Assembly (NCBI GenBank): GCA_036159515.1
Contig: JAYYEV010000057.1
Coordinates: forward strand, 1-31,077
Direction of reading: 5' to 3'
Length of the DNA: 31,077 nucleotides
Source of the DNA: GCA-002727735 sp036159515
GTDB taxonomy: Bacteria; Bacteroidota; Bacteroidia; Flavobacteriales_D; Parvicellaceae
Part shown: one piece after another, positions 8,082 through 17,000 of the stretch
How the letters are laid out: the number at the start of each line of letters is the position of its first letter
Numbering within the stretch: position 1 is the stretch's first letter
Notes under the pieces: model-generated
Seen by the model: the letters and a program-made list of their open reading frames with translations, nothing else
The model's database searches: none
Told to the model about the DNA's origin: nothing
Made by a program: the position numbers and the translations under genes

Positions 8082-8324
8082 TTACGCTGATAATTCTTTA
8101 CGAATAGCTTTGATTTGTGATTTACTAGCTCTTGTCTTTAATCGGATTGTTTTGTCATTATATCCAAGATTAATTAACTTAATGATGTATTTCTTTTTTT
8201 TAGATAACTCATCTTCTGAAAGTTCAATTTTCTCATGATCCACCTTTCTAACCTTATCTATTTTTTGAGCATGGATAGTAAAACTTAACAATACAGTAAT
8301 TAAAAAGAGGTGTTTTTTTATCAT
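8082..8324 (-). CDS. Small secreted protein with a helix-turn-helix-like C-terminus
   Basis: An 80-residue protein I do not recognise. The first 20 residues (MIKKHLFLITVLLSFTIHAQ) form a clear signal peptide with a typical ..AQ end. The mature part is about 60 residues, very lysine- and glutamate-rich (VDHEKIELSEDELSKKKKYI), and ends in LGYNDKTIRLKTRASKSQIK, which resembles a resolvase- or sigma-type helix-turn-helix repeat. A DNA-binding fold would be odd in an exported protein, so the resemblance may be just two short amphipathic helices. The start overlaps the tdk stop by four bases (ATGA), so it is translationally coupled to tdk. The acyltransferase gene follows. Confidence 0.72.
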   Translation of the reverse strand: MIKKHLFLITVLLSFTIHAQKIDKVRKVDHEKIELSEDELSKKKKYIIKLINLGYNDKTIRLKTRASKSQIKAIRKELSA

Positions 8325-8902
8325 GAAGAAGGGTTGAGTTTGTGATAGGCAGCCCTACTTAACGGTTCATATTCATTTCGTTCTCCAAGTAGAACCAATT
8401 CATCATTTTCAGAGGTTCTGTGACTAAAATGAGCTAAATTCCCTGTTTTAGTACAAATGGCGTGAACCTTTGTGACAAATTCAGCAATAGCCATTAAATG
8501 AGGCATAGGTCCAAATGGTTTCCCTTTAAAGTCCATATCTAAGCCAGCAACAATAACACGAATTCCATTATTAGCCAATTGATTACATACAGTAATTATA
8601 TCATCATCAAAGAACTGAGCTTCATCAATGGCCACTACATCTGCTTCATTTACTTTTGACAATATATCGATTGCTTTTTCAACGGGGGTGGACATGATTT
8701 CGTTGGCATCATGAGATATCACTTTTTTATCACTATAACGCACGTCTGTCTGAGGCTTGAATATCAGTACTTGTTGATTCGCGAAACGTGCACGTTTGAG
8801 TCTGCGAAGCAATTCCTCTGTTTTACCAGAAAACATAGAACCACAAATAACTTCAATCCAACCCAATTGTTCCTTATGATTTACTGTATTTTCTAAAAAC
8901 AT
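8321..8902 (-). CDS. tdk: Thymidine kinase (type II)
   Basis: Phosphorylates thymidine to dTMP with ATP in the pyrimidine salvage pathway. The 193-residue protein has the type II layout: P-loop GSMFSGKT (about residues 21-28) followed by EELLRRLKRA, the Walker B-like DEAQFF, and the lasso and substrate region with SHRTSENDELVLLGE and YEPLSRAAYHKL. Many type II kinases bind a structural zinc through two cysteine pairs. Here only one cysteine remains in that region (AICTKTG), which I recall as usual for Bacteroidota members. The ATG at 8902 is about a dozen residues before the first strand, as in relatives. It is first in an operon with the small secreted-protein gene (ATGA overlap) and the acyltransferase. 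Confidence 0.96.
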   Translation of the reverse strand: MFLENTVNHKEQLGWIEVICGSMFSGKTEELLRRLKRARFANQQVLIFKPQTDVRYSDKKVISHDANEIMSTPVEKAIDILSKVNEADVVAIDEAQFFDDDIITVCNQLANNGIRVIVAGLDMDFKGKPFGPMPHLMAIAEFVTKVHAICTKTGNLAHFSHRTSENDELVLLGERNEYEPLSRAAYHKLNPSS

Positions 8903-8943
8903 AGATGAACATTAAATTTAGAAAAAAGAAAGTAGAATATAAA

Positions 8944-11022
8944 TTATAAAACTAAAAAATCTGTCCTTCTATTCTTTGATCTTCCCTTATCCGTAGAATT
9001 AGAATACTTAGGCATAGATTCACCGTACCCATTGAATTTCATTCTATCTTTTGAAATACCGCAGCTTAACAAATACTCCATTACGGAGAATGCTCTGTCC
9101 ATAGATAATGCTTGATTAGATTCTTCCGATCCTATATCATCCGTATGACCTTGTATTTCGATTTTTATGTCTGAATTTGATGTTAACCAAATGGCAAACG
9201 CATCCAGCACTTTTTTTGAAGAATTTACAATTTTAGATGAATTTGTTTCATACAGGATATCGTTAATAGTGTAACTTTCTCCCTTTTCTACTTTTTTCAC
9301 AGACAAATCTTTATCCTTCAAAACACCGTCTGAAATTTCCTCTTTCGAAATTAAAATGGATTGGAATGCAGTTTCGTCACCTTCCAACTGAACCAACGCA
9401 TCTCCTTTAATATTTTCTACATTCACTACCGCCACAAAACCACCATCTTCGTCAATATTTAGCTCTTGCTCTTTTTTTTCTCCACTATCGTCTGTCATCG
9501 TGAGTTTTGCATTTCCTAATAGCTTAGGGTCGTCGTTATCAATGTTTCCTTTAGCTAATACCACTTTTTCAGGCTTAGCATCTTCAGGTATGTCAAAATA
9601 AAATATATCCTTGCCTCCTAATCCTTCCTTTCGCTGAGATGAGAAATAACCAAACAAACCATCTAAACTTACAATTAATGCTTCCTCTGGGCCTTCGCTA
9701 TTAATTGGGTAGCCAATGTTAATAGGTTCATCCCAAACACCATCTTTACTTTGTTTGGTGTAAAATATATCAAAGTCTCCTGCTCCCCATCTATCATCAG
9801 ATGATTCAGAAACAAAATAAAGTGTTTTGCTATCCGTGTGTATAAATGGAGATTTATCACTATCCGGAGTATTAATTGGTCTTCCTATATTCTTGGCTTT
9901 TGACCATGTTCCGTCATCTTTTCTTTGAGAATAATAAATATCTATTTTACCATAACCACCTGGTCTAGCAGATGCAAAATACAATGTTTTACCATCGGCT
10001 GATAGAGAAGGCTGACCTTCCCAAGTTTGCGGCCCATTAATGTTAGGACCTAAATTTCTTAAAGAGGTCCATTCATAAACTGTGGTGTCAAATTTAATAT
10101 CATTCTCCACTATAGTATAAACAACCTTTTTTTGGGTAGTGTGAAAAATATCACAATTAAAATAGCCTCCGTTAGGTGAACATGCGCAGATAAACATTTC
10201 CTTATTATTCAAAGAAATGGTAGCACCTCCATATTTTGGTCCTTCGTTGAATGGCTTAGTTAGTGAAATTGGAGAGGTAAAATTTGATTTCATATTTTCC
10301 CTAGAGCTTTTTTTGAAGACTTGGGCATGATTAACCATTACATCACCCTTTATCTGCTCATCAAATTCACATGTAAAATACAATTGTTCGTTATCAGGTG
10401 AAATTACGGGAAGTACTTCATTCTTGTCAGGTGTAGATACGGAACTAATCAATCTAGGGTTAAATGGTAAGGGATTAGTATAAAAATCACAAAAATAAGC
10501 TGACATTTCAAGACTGGCCTCTACATACGACTTTTGGTCCGTATAGTTGATAGCAATCTTTTTTTTATCGTCAGTGGGGAAATCTAAAAATTGAGTAAAG
10601 TATTTTTTGGCCTCACAATCATTTTTCTCCATGTAAAAAATTAGACTCAAATAATAAAATACATCAGCATGATGATGAGGACAAAGTTGAGATAATTGTA
10701 AAAAATATTTTTTTGGAAAGTCCATTGGCTCACCTAAATTATATCTTCTTCTAAACGACATTTTAGCCAACTCCCACATACATGGAATACATTCCTCCTC
10801 TATTTCCAAAGCATCTTTAAAAAACTTAACTCTCTGTTTATAATTATACTTTTTGTAGTTTTTTCCTTTTTCATATAATTTTTTAACATTCCCTGTAAGA
10901 GGTTCATCACAGATTTCATTTTGGGCATTAGAAAAAAGACACACTAAGATAAATGGCGTAATAGTGAATAACTTTAAGCGAAACTGATTAATGTTCTCCC
11001 ATTTCATTTTCTGAATATGCAA
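8944..11022 (-). CDS. PD40 repeat/OmpA family outer-membrane lipoprotein-like protein
   Basis: Envelope protein of about 692 residues with the common Bacteroidota architecture. An N-terminal signal peptide (LFTITPFILVCLFSNAQ) is followed by a helical TPR-like region to about residue 170. A beta-propeller of PD40/WD40-like repeats comes next, with recurring motifs VISPDNEQLYFTCEFD, LSADGKTLYFASARPGG, HTDSKTLYFVSESSDD and SLDGLFGYFSSQR. A linker then leads to a C-terminal OmpA peptidoglycan-binding domain with ILYETNSSKI, IEIQGHTDDIGSEESN and the arginine-rich end KGRSKNRRTDFLVL. It probably anchors the outer membrane to peptidoglycan; the propeller partner is unknown. The start at 11022 overlaps the symporter gene by 35 bases. 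The ATG at 11007 is an equally reasonable start. Confidence 0.92.
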   Translation of the reverse strand: MHIQKMKWENINQFRLKLFTITPFILVCLFSNAQNEICDEPLTGNVKKLYEKGKNYKKYNYKQRVKFFKDALEIEEECIPCMWELAKMSFRRRYNLGEPMDFPKKYFLQLSQLCPHHHADVFYYLSLIFYMEKNDCEAKKYFTQFLDFPTDDKKKIAINYTDQKSYVEASLEMSAYFCDFYTNPLPFNPRLISSVSTPDKNEVLPVISPDNEQLYFTCEFDEQIKGDVMVNHAQVFKKSSRENMKSNFTSPISLTKPFNEGPKYGGATISLNNKEMFICACSPNGGYFNCDIFHTTQKKVVYTIVENDIKFDTTVYEWTSLRNLGPNINGPQTWEGQPSLSADGKTLYFASARPGGYGKIDIYYSQRKDDGTWSKAKNIGRPINTPDSDKSPFIHTDSKTLYFVSESSDDRWGAGDFDIFYTKQSKDGVWDEPINIGYPINSEGPEEALIVSLDGLFGYFSSQRKEGLGGKDIFYFDIPEDAKPEKVVLAKGNIDNDDPKLLGNAKLTMTDDSGEKKEQELNIDEDGGFVAVVNVENIKGDALVQLEGDETAFQSILISKEEISDGVLKDKDLSVKKVEKGESYTINDILYETNSSKIVNSSKKVLDAFAIWLTSNSDIKIEIQGHTDDIGSEESNQALSMDRAFSVMEYLLSCGISKDRMKFNGYGESMPKYSNSTDKGRSKNRRTDFLVL

Positions 11023-12289
11023 TTATACTAGCTACAGTAGCATCACCTGTAACATTTACAGTTGTTCTACACATGTCTAGAATTCTATCAACAGCAAAAA
11101 TTAAACCAATCCCTTCAATGGGTATTTCAGGAAATAAACCTAATACTATCGTAAGCATGACCAATCCAGCTCCAGGAACTGCAGCTGAGCCAATTGAGGC
11201 TAGCGTAGCAGTCAAAAGAATTGTGAGTTGATCCATTAATCCTAAATCCACATTAAAACATTGTGCAATAAATATGGCTGCAACACCTTGGTACAAACTA
11301 GTACCGTCCATATTTATGGTTGCCCCTAAAGGCAACACAAAACTTGATACTTTTTTTGAAACGCCTAAATGTTCCTCAACACGTTCCATAGTAAGAGGTA
11401 AAGTTGCTGCACTTGAACTTGTTGAAAATGCTAATAGTTGAGCAGGTGAAATTGCTTTTAAAAAACGTTTAAATTTTATTTTAGCAAATTTATTGATCAT
11501 TAGAGGATATACAACAAATACCATAATGGCAAGACCTGTAATTACTGTAACACTATAAACACCAAGACCTTTCAGAATTTCAATTGCAAATGCCAAATTC
11601 CCTTCAGAAACCTGAACTAAAACTCCTGCAAGTAGTGCGAAAACACCTACAGGGGCATATAGCATTATAACATCTACTACTTTTAGAATGATTTCATTTA
11701 CACTTTCGAAAAATGCTCTAGCTGGTGCAGATTTTTCATTCGGAATTAGCACCATTGAAACTCCAAATAATACGGCAAAAAATATGACTTGCAACATATT
11801 TCTATTATCTGATGAACTTTTAAATATATTATCAGGAACTAGATCAACCAAAGGTTGAAGAGGTCCATCATTCTTTGTAGCATTAGCCATTTCAACCTTG
11901 CTAATTGTTTTATGACTATATTTTTCTACCAGCCTAACTCTGGTCTCACTTTCAATGAATTTTCCAGGTTGAATCAGATTAACAAGACCTAATCCCAGGC
12001 TAATGGCGATTACAGTAGTGATTAAGTAAAGTGAAATGGATTTTCCACCCATTTTACCTAATGTACTTATGTTATTCATTGAGGAAATACCTACAATAAG
12101 AGAAACTAAAACTAAAGGAACAGCAATTAGCTTTAGTGCGTTTATGAAAATTTTCCCAAAAGGAGTAATCCAGTCAGCCGTAAATTCTGTCCATCCATTA
12201 ATTGTAGCCACCAGACTATAAAGTAATCCTAAAACCAAACCAATAATGATTTGCCAATGAAGTGGAAGTGATTTTTTCTCCTTTACCAT
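10988..12289 (-). CDS. Dicarboxylate/amino acid:cation symporter (DAACS family)
   Basis: Inner-membrane sodium- or proton-coupled symporter for C4-dicarboxylates or acidic amino acids (GltP/GltT/DctA family), 433 residues. The serine-rich re-entrant hairpin appears as AFSTSSSAATLPLTM, followed by NMDGTSLYQGVAAIFIAQ, the second hairpin with GSAAVPGAGLVMLTIVL, and the cation/substrate motif MCRTTVNVTGDATVA in the last helix. The N-terminal scaffold helices are complete. Residues that distinguish aspartate/glutamate from succinate/fumarate were not resolved, so substrate is open. The start overlaps the end of aroC by 7 bases and the end overlaps the OmpA gene, so all three probably share a transcript, though their functions are unrelated. 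Confidence 0.95.
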   Translation of the reverse strand: MVKEKKSLPLHWQIIIGLVLGLLYSLVATINGWTEFTADWITPFGKIFINALKLIAVPLVLVSLIVGISSMNNISTLGKMGGKSISLYLITTVIAISLGLGLVNLIQPGKFIESETRVRLVEKYSHKTISKVEMANATKNDGPLQPLVDLVPDNIFKSSSDNRNMLQVIFFAVLFGVSMVLIPNEKSAPARAFFESVNEIILKVVDVIMLYAPVGVFALLAGVLVQVSEGNLAFAIEILKGLGVYSVTVITGLAIMVFVVYPLMINKFAKIKFKRFLKAISPAQLLAFSTSSSAATLPLTMERVEEHLGVSKKVSSFVLPLGATINMDGTSLYQGVAAIFIAQCFNVDLGLMDQLTILLTATLASIGSAAVPGAGLVMLTIVLGLFPEIPIEGIGLIFAVDRILDMCRTTVNVTGDATVASIIAYSENEMGEH

Positions 12290-13365
12290 TTTGAAGTTCT
12301 GTTTCTTAAAATATGATCTACCAAAACTATTGCAGTCATAGACTCAACTATAGGAACTGCTCTTGGCAAGACACAAGGGTCATGTCTGCCTTGAACTTTG
12401 ATTTTAATGTTTTCTTTAGATTCATTTATAGTAGATTGATCGGACAAGATTGTAGCAACGGGCTTAAAAGCAATTTTAAAATAGATGGTTTCACCATTGG
12501 AAATTCCGCCTTGAACACCTCCTGAATGATTAGTCCTAGTTATGATTTTACCGTCCAAATTTTCAAACACGTCATTATGCTCAGAGCCTCTCATTTTAGT
12601 TCCTTGAAAACCAGAACCATATTCAAACCCTTTAACTGCATTTATAGAAAGCATTGCTTTGCCTAAATCAGCATGCAGCTTATCAAATACAGGCTCACCT
12701 AATCCCGCTGGAACCCCTTTTACAAAACAAAATATTTGACCACCAACTGTATCGCCTTTATGCTTTACCTCTTCTATCAAACTGATCATTTTTTTGGCTA
12801 CGGAAGGTTCTGGACACCTCACTACATTAGACTCTGACAGTTCTCTTAAAGAATCCAAATCATTCATATCGGATTCCATTTCTAAATGACCAATGCTTTT
12901 TACATAAGCTAGAATATCGATATCATATTTTAATAGAATCAGCTTTGCAACGGCTCCTGCGACAACTCTACATGCTGTTTCTCTTGCTGAGGACCTTCCA
13001 CCCCCTCTGAAATCACGAATGCCGAATTTTTCTTGATAAGTATAATCGGCATGTGATGGTCTAAACACATTTTTTATGTTATCATAGTCAGCACTTTTTT
13101 TGTTGTTATTAGGAATAAAAAACCCTATGGGAGTTCCGGTTGATTTGCCATTAAAAACACCTGAAAGCAAAGATACTTTGTCATCTTCTTTACGGGAGGT
13201 AGTAACATGACTCTGACCTGGTCTTCTTCTGTTTAATTCCTTTTGAATAAAAGTTTCATCTATATCCACACCAGCAGGACAGCCTTCAATTACTCCGCCA
13301 ATCAAACTTCCATGTGACTCCCCAAAAGTGGTTAATTTGAATATTTTACCAAAAGAGTTTCCCAT
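12283..13365 (-). CDS. aroC: Chorismate synthase
   Basis: Catalyses the last step of the shikimate pathway, anti-1,4-elimination of phosphate from EPSP to chorismate, using reduced FMN. At 360 residues it has the normal length. Signatures are present in order: TTFGESHG near residue 12-19, RRPGQSHVTTSRKE, the FMN-binding FRGGGRSSARETACRV, and RHDPCVLPRAVPIVESM near the C-terminus. The ATG at 13365 gives the standard MGNSFG start and is only four bases after a TATCTTTG promoter box, so the transcript may be leaderless. The gene heads a run with the DAACS symporter and the OmpA protein. Confidence 0.97.
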   Translation of the reverse strand: MGNSFGKIFKLTTFGESHGSLIGGVIEGCPAGVDIDETFIQKELNRRRPGQSHVTTSRKEDDKVSLLSGVFNGKSTGTPIGFFIPNNNKKSADYDNIKNVFRPSHADYTYQEKFGIRDFRGGGRSSARETACRVVAGAVAKLILLKYDIDILAYVKSIGHLEMESDMNDLDSLRELSESNVVRCPEPSVAKKMISLIEEVKHKGDTVGGQIFCFVKGVPAGLGEPVFDKLHADLGKAMLSINAVKGFEYGSGFQGTKMRGSEHNDVFENLDGKIITRTNHSGGVQGGISNGETIYFKIAFKPVATILSDQSTINESKENIKIKVQGRHDPCVLPRAVPIVESMTAIVLVDHILRNRTSKW

Positions 13366-13369
13366 TTAA

Positions 13370-13377
13370 CAAAGATA
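13370..13377 (-). promoter_or_regulatory. -7 promoter box of aroC (TATCTTTG)
   Basis: Minus-strand match to TAnnTTTG in the short gap after the MscS-like gene, four bases before the aroC ATG. It implies an independent, near-leaderless aroC transcript rather than readthrough from the upstream pair only. Confidence 0.5.
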
Positions 13378-13387
13378 AAAATCCTGA

Positions 13388-14089
13388 TTAGTTAAAAGAG
13401 GAGGGTTTAGGAGATAAAATATGATTTAAATATGTATTTATCTCCTTCGCTTCTTTATAATTAACTACATTAAAATAAAACCTAAACCATTCTACCCCAT
13501 TTTCATCTATTTCTTCAGAAAATTTAAAGGAACTATTTAACAAAAACAAAGGGTGATTCATGATTTTTATTTTTAAGTCATCTATGTCCTTTATTAATTC
13601 ACGTTTTATTTTTCTATGAATTCTATTTAATTCTCCTTTAAAAATTTCGAATCTACCGTTATATACTTCTTTGTATTTAATTTTAATCTGTTTGCCATTG
13701 TTTGTAAATAGCTCGAAATAAGAAGATGAAAGGTTGGTTATTTTACCTTGTTTATTGTTAATAACAACAAAGGTGTCTTCTAAAAATCCATATTGGAATG
13801 AAAATATTATTCCAAGAAAGAAATTTTTAAGAAAATCCCACATAAAAAACAGTAGGATTAAAATAATAGGTATTGAAAATATTGGATTTTCACCAGCTGC
13901 GTCAGAAATTTTTATCAGCACAAAAACAATCCAAATAAAGTAAGTAAATACATTGAAATAATATATAGCTCTTTTTCTTATGGGTTTACTTTTTAAGATG
14001 GACTGCAACAGCACTCTAAAACCGTAAATACAGCAAATAATTATGATAAACTGAAGTATAGTTTTAAATATGTAGGGAAGTACAGTCAT
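13388..14089 (-). CDS. MscS-like small membrane protein coupled to the SLC12-ATPase fusion
   Basis: A 233-residue protein not matching a named family outright. Three hydrophobic segments (around residues 6-27, 43-64 and 70-98) are followed by a soluble domain. The junction resembles the MscS channel: the last helix ends WDFLKNFFLGIIFSF, then QYGFLEDTFVVINNKQGKIT and SSYFELFTNNGKQIKI correspond to the MscS beta domain (compare the family pattern xxNxxxGxxIxxxxxFxxGDxVxxxxxxGxV). The pore helix lacks the Gly/Ala packing pattern of E. coli MscS, and the C-terminal vestibule is short, so it is a divergent or partial homologue. Its ATG overlaps the stop of the large transporter gene in a TAATG junction, which implies translational coupling and a shared task such as osmotic or ion homeostasis. 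That role is inference. Confidence 0.7.
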   Translation of the reverse strand: MTVLPYIFKTILQFIIIICCIYGFRVLLQSILKSKPIRKRAIYYFNVFTYFIWIVFVLIKISDAAGENPIFSIPIILILLFFMWDFLKNFFLGIIFSFQYGFLEDTFVVINNKQGKITNLSSSYFELFTNNGKQIKIKYKEVYNGRFEIFKGELNRIHRKIKRELIKDIDDLKIKIMNHPLFLLNSSFKFSEEIDENGVEWFRFYFNVVNYKEAKEINTYLNHILSPKPSSFN

Positions 14090-17000
14090 TAAATAATATA
14101 GTTTTTGTTAATAAAGAAAGTTTTTAAATAGGGCAGTATGACTTTATTAATTTCAAAATAATCATCCAAACTTGTAATTAGATTTTGATTTTTAAGAAAA
14201 CCCAGTACTTGATTTACTCTATCTTCTCCCCAATGATGAAAAAATAAATTGAAGCTTCCTAAACTCAATTTTTTGTGCCAGTATAATTGTAGTAATATTT
14301 GTAAATCTTCATCACTAAATACATCTGGAAAATAAGATTCATAATTCGGGTTTAGCTCTATTTCCCCACTTTCATCGTAAGAAAGGAAAGACATCCATAT
14401 GGTATTTAACCAACCTATATTTCCACCACTCAGGCTTTCTAATTTTTTTGCATTTACCTGAAATTTACCAAAAGTTCCAAATTTAAACTGATCCCCTTTT
14501 AGATGAACTGATTTCCCCGATATCTTATTTTTTTCAACTAACGCCTTTTCAATGTTATCACTTGAAAAAGAAGTAGTTTGAATATAGCTAATCACATCTT
14601 TACCCAAATCTGTGCATTCATTTAAGAGTGATAACAATAATATATTACACTCGATAACAAATAGAATCTTTGGATAAGAATTAATTAGCGTTAGAAGCAA
14701 ATTAATTTGTTTTAAACCATCATTTGTTTTTTTCCAATACAATTCAAGGTCATTTATTACCACTACAGAACCACTTTTTATATCTTTCAATTGAACAAAT
14801 TGATTATTTAAATCAATTAATTGAATGGAATTAAAATCTGTTTTTAACTGTAGTATCTCATTCTTCGAATACATCGTAAAACACGTTTGCTGTTTCTGAG
14901 TTTTGATGAAACTATTGATTAGATATGATTTTCCAGAACTTGGATCACCACTTACCATTACTATATTTTCATTCAGTTCAGTATGATTTTGAGCAACTTC
15001 CTTTAAAAGCTCTAACTGTTTACCAATGAATGAATCATATAATTGATTGGGTTGAGCTAGTGTGTTGAATAATTGAATATACGTCTGGGCATTTCCTTTG
15101 TGTAATAATGCATCAATAGAAACAGATTTTATAAAATCTTTAATACGTAATAATCTTTCTGATTTTCCAATAATAAAGGAGTCCGAATCTTCTTTAGAAA
15201 ATCGATCAAGAATCTTATTAATTTGAACAGAGAAATAAGTCTGTGAGTTTTTAATCTTATTAGAAATTAAATTCTCATTGGTAATTGATTTAACTTCTCT
15301 CCTACTGCTATTTTTAAAGATGTAATTTTCATTCAAAAACAAGGTAGCTGTTTTATTCAGCTCTTCTCTTTGCACTTCAACCCTTTCGATAAAAGAAGAT
15401 ATATTATTTTTAAAATCCTTAATTTTTTCCTTCAGTTTGTCTTTTACTTCTATAACTAACTTTTTGTTGTCCTGATTTTCGAGAGTGAATACAAGTAATT
15501 TAAAATTATTGATTAAGTCCTCTGTATTATCCTTTAACCATGTTGAATTTTCAGCTGATATTGATTTTATTTTTAGTGCAATTTCTTTTTGATAGATAGA
15601 ATTTAATGTTGAGTTTAGATAAAATGTTTTTTCAACTAAATTGGTTTGTTTTTCTTCGAAACCACTTATAGAATCCAAAGGATACAAGTCAATTTCAGAA
15701 GGGAATTTTTCTACTAGAGATCTGGTCTCCACCTTTGAAACAAGAGGTTGTATGGCTCTATTTGTATAAGCTAACGCATCTTCAAAAGAGGTTATTATTT
15801 TGGATAAATTTTTGACAGTTCTGAGGGAATAAGCATTTATTTTTTCAATTCTAGCTTTATAATTAACTTCTAATTCTCTTTTTAGATTATGAAATACTAA
15901 ATCAATATTTGCCATTGAAAATTCATTTAATATTACATTTCCAATCTGAAAAATTTTATGATTATGTAAGATGAAAATGTTTTTTCCAAACCAATATGAA
16001 AAATCATCTATTTCGTCTATCTTTCTTTGATATGATTTTGGACTAAATTCTTCTTCTCTATTTTCAATTAATGATCTTAAATCTCCTTTTGCTACATCCA
16101 TTGAAATAGCATTTATAAGTTTAGTGACAGACTTATCCATTTCAACTTGGAATGCCAATAGAGCGTCGTCTCTAGTCTTCATTAAACTAACTTTTTTGTC
16201 TTTAGTTTTATTTTTAAACTGATTTAAAAAATTCAAATTAATTATGCCCACCAAATCTAAATTAGATAATAGCTCATTAATGAAATTTGATTTGTACCAG
16301 TGAATTAGCAATCTTTTAAAAGGAATTTTGATTCTAACAATCTTTCCTGAATTTAATGGACTATGGTATTTTTGAAGATATCCATTTTCAATGGCTGATA
16401 TGTATTTTTCATTTATAAAATGGGGGCTTAATTCAAACCAAATGTATTTATCCTGACGATTTATTAACGATAAGGTTTTAGCGTAATAATCATCCATTAA
16501 TATGCCCAATTGGTCTGTTATTTCTTCACTCAATTTTAAAATATATTCACTGTCATATAATTGATATATGGTATCACTTGAATGATCGTCCGAATCTAAT
16601 ATCTGTTGGTAATAAATAGTGAGTTCATCCAGCGCATCACTAATATTAGATGAAAGATGTTGATTAAACTCCAAAAGCTCACTCTGTAAAATTCCTAACT
16701 TATCATCCAACTTGGCGTCATGACTTTTAATCAGTTCAGGTTTAATTTTGGAAAAACTCTTTACTTTGGAAGTTCTCGGTTTTATATTTTCTAAATCAGA
16801 TTTTAGCATCTTAGTATCGCTAATTTCAAATGCAGAGGAAGCTTCAATAAATAGCGCTGAGCCAATGGTGGTAAAAAGTAAATTTGAAGCTTCGATAAAA
16901 TCATTTTCCTTATCTTTTTCTAAAAGTGGTAAATCCATTAATATTAAGTCTGCGTTGTGACTTCTTGTTTTAATATGATCATTTACATCTTTTTGATCAA

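Noticed and set aside
8082..8902. tdk plus small protein as a toxin-antitoxin pair
   Set aside because: Thymidine kinase is a housekeeping salvage enzyme, and the small protein has a signal peptide, unlike toxin-antitoxin partners.
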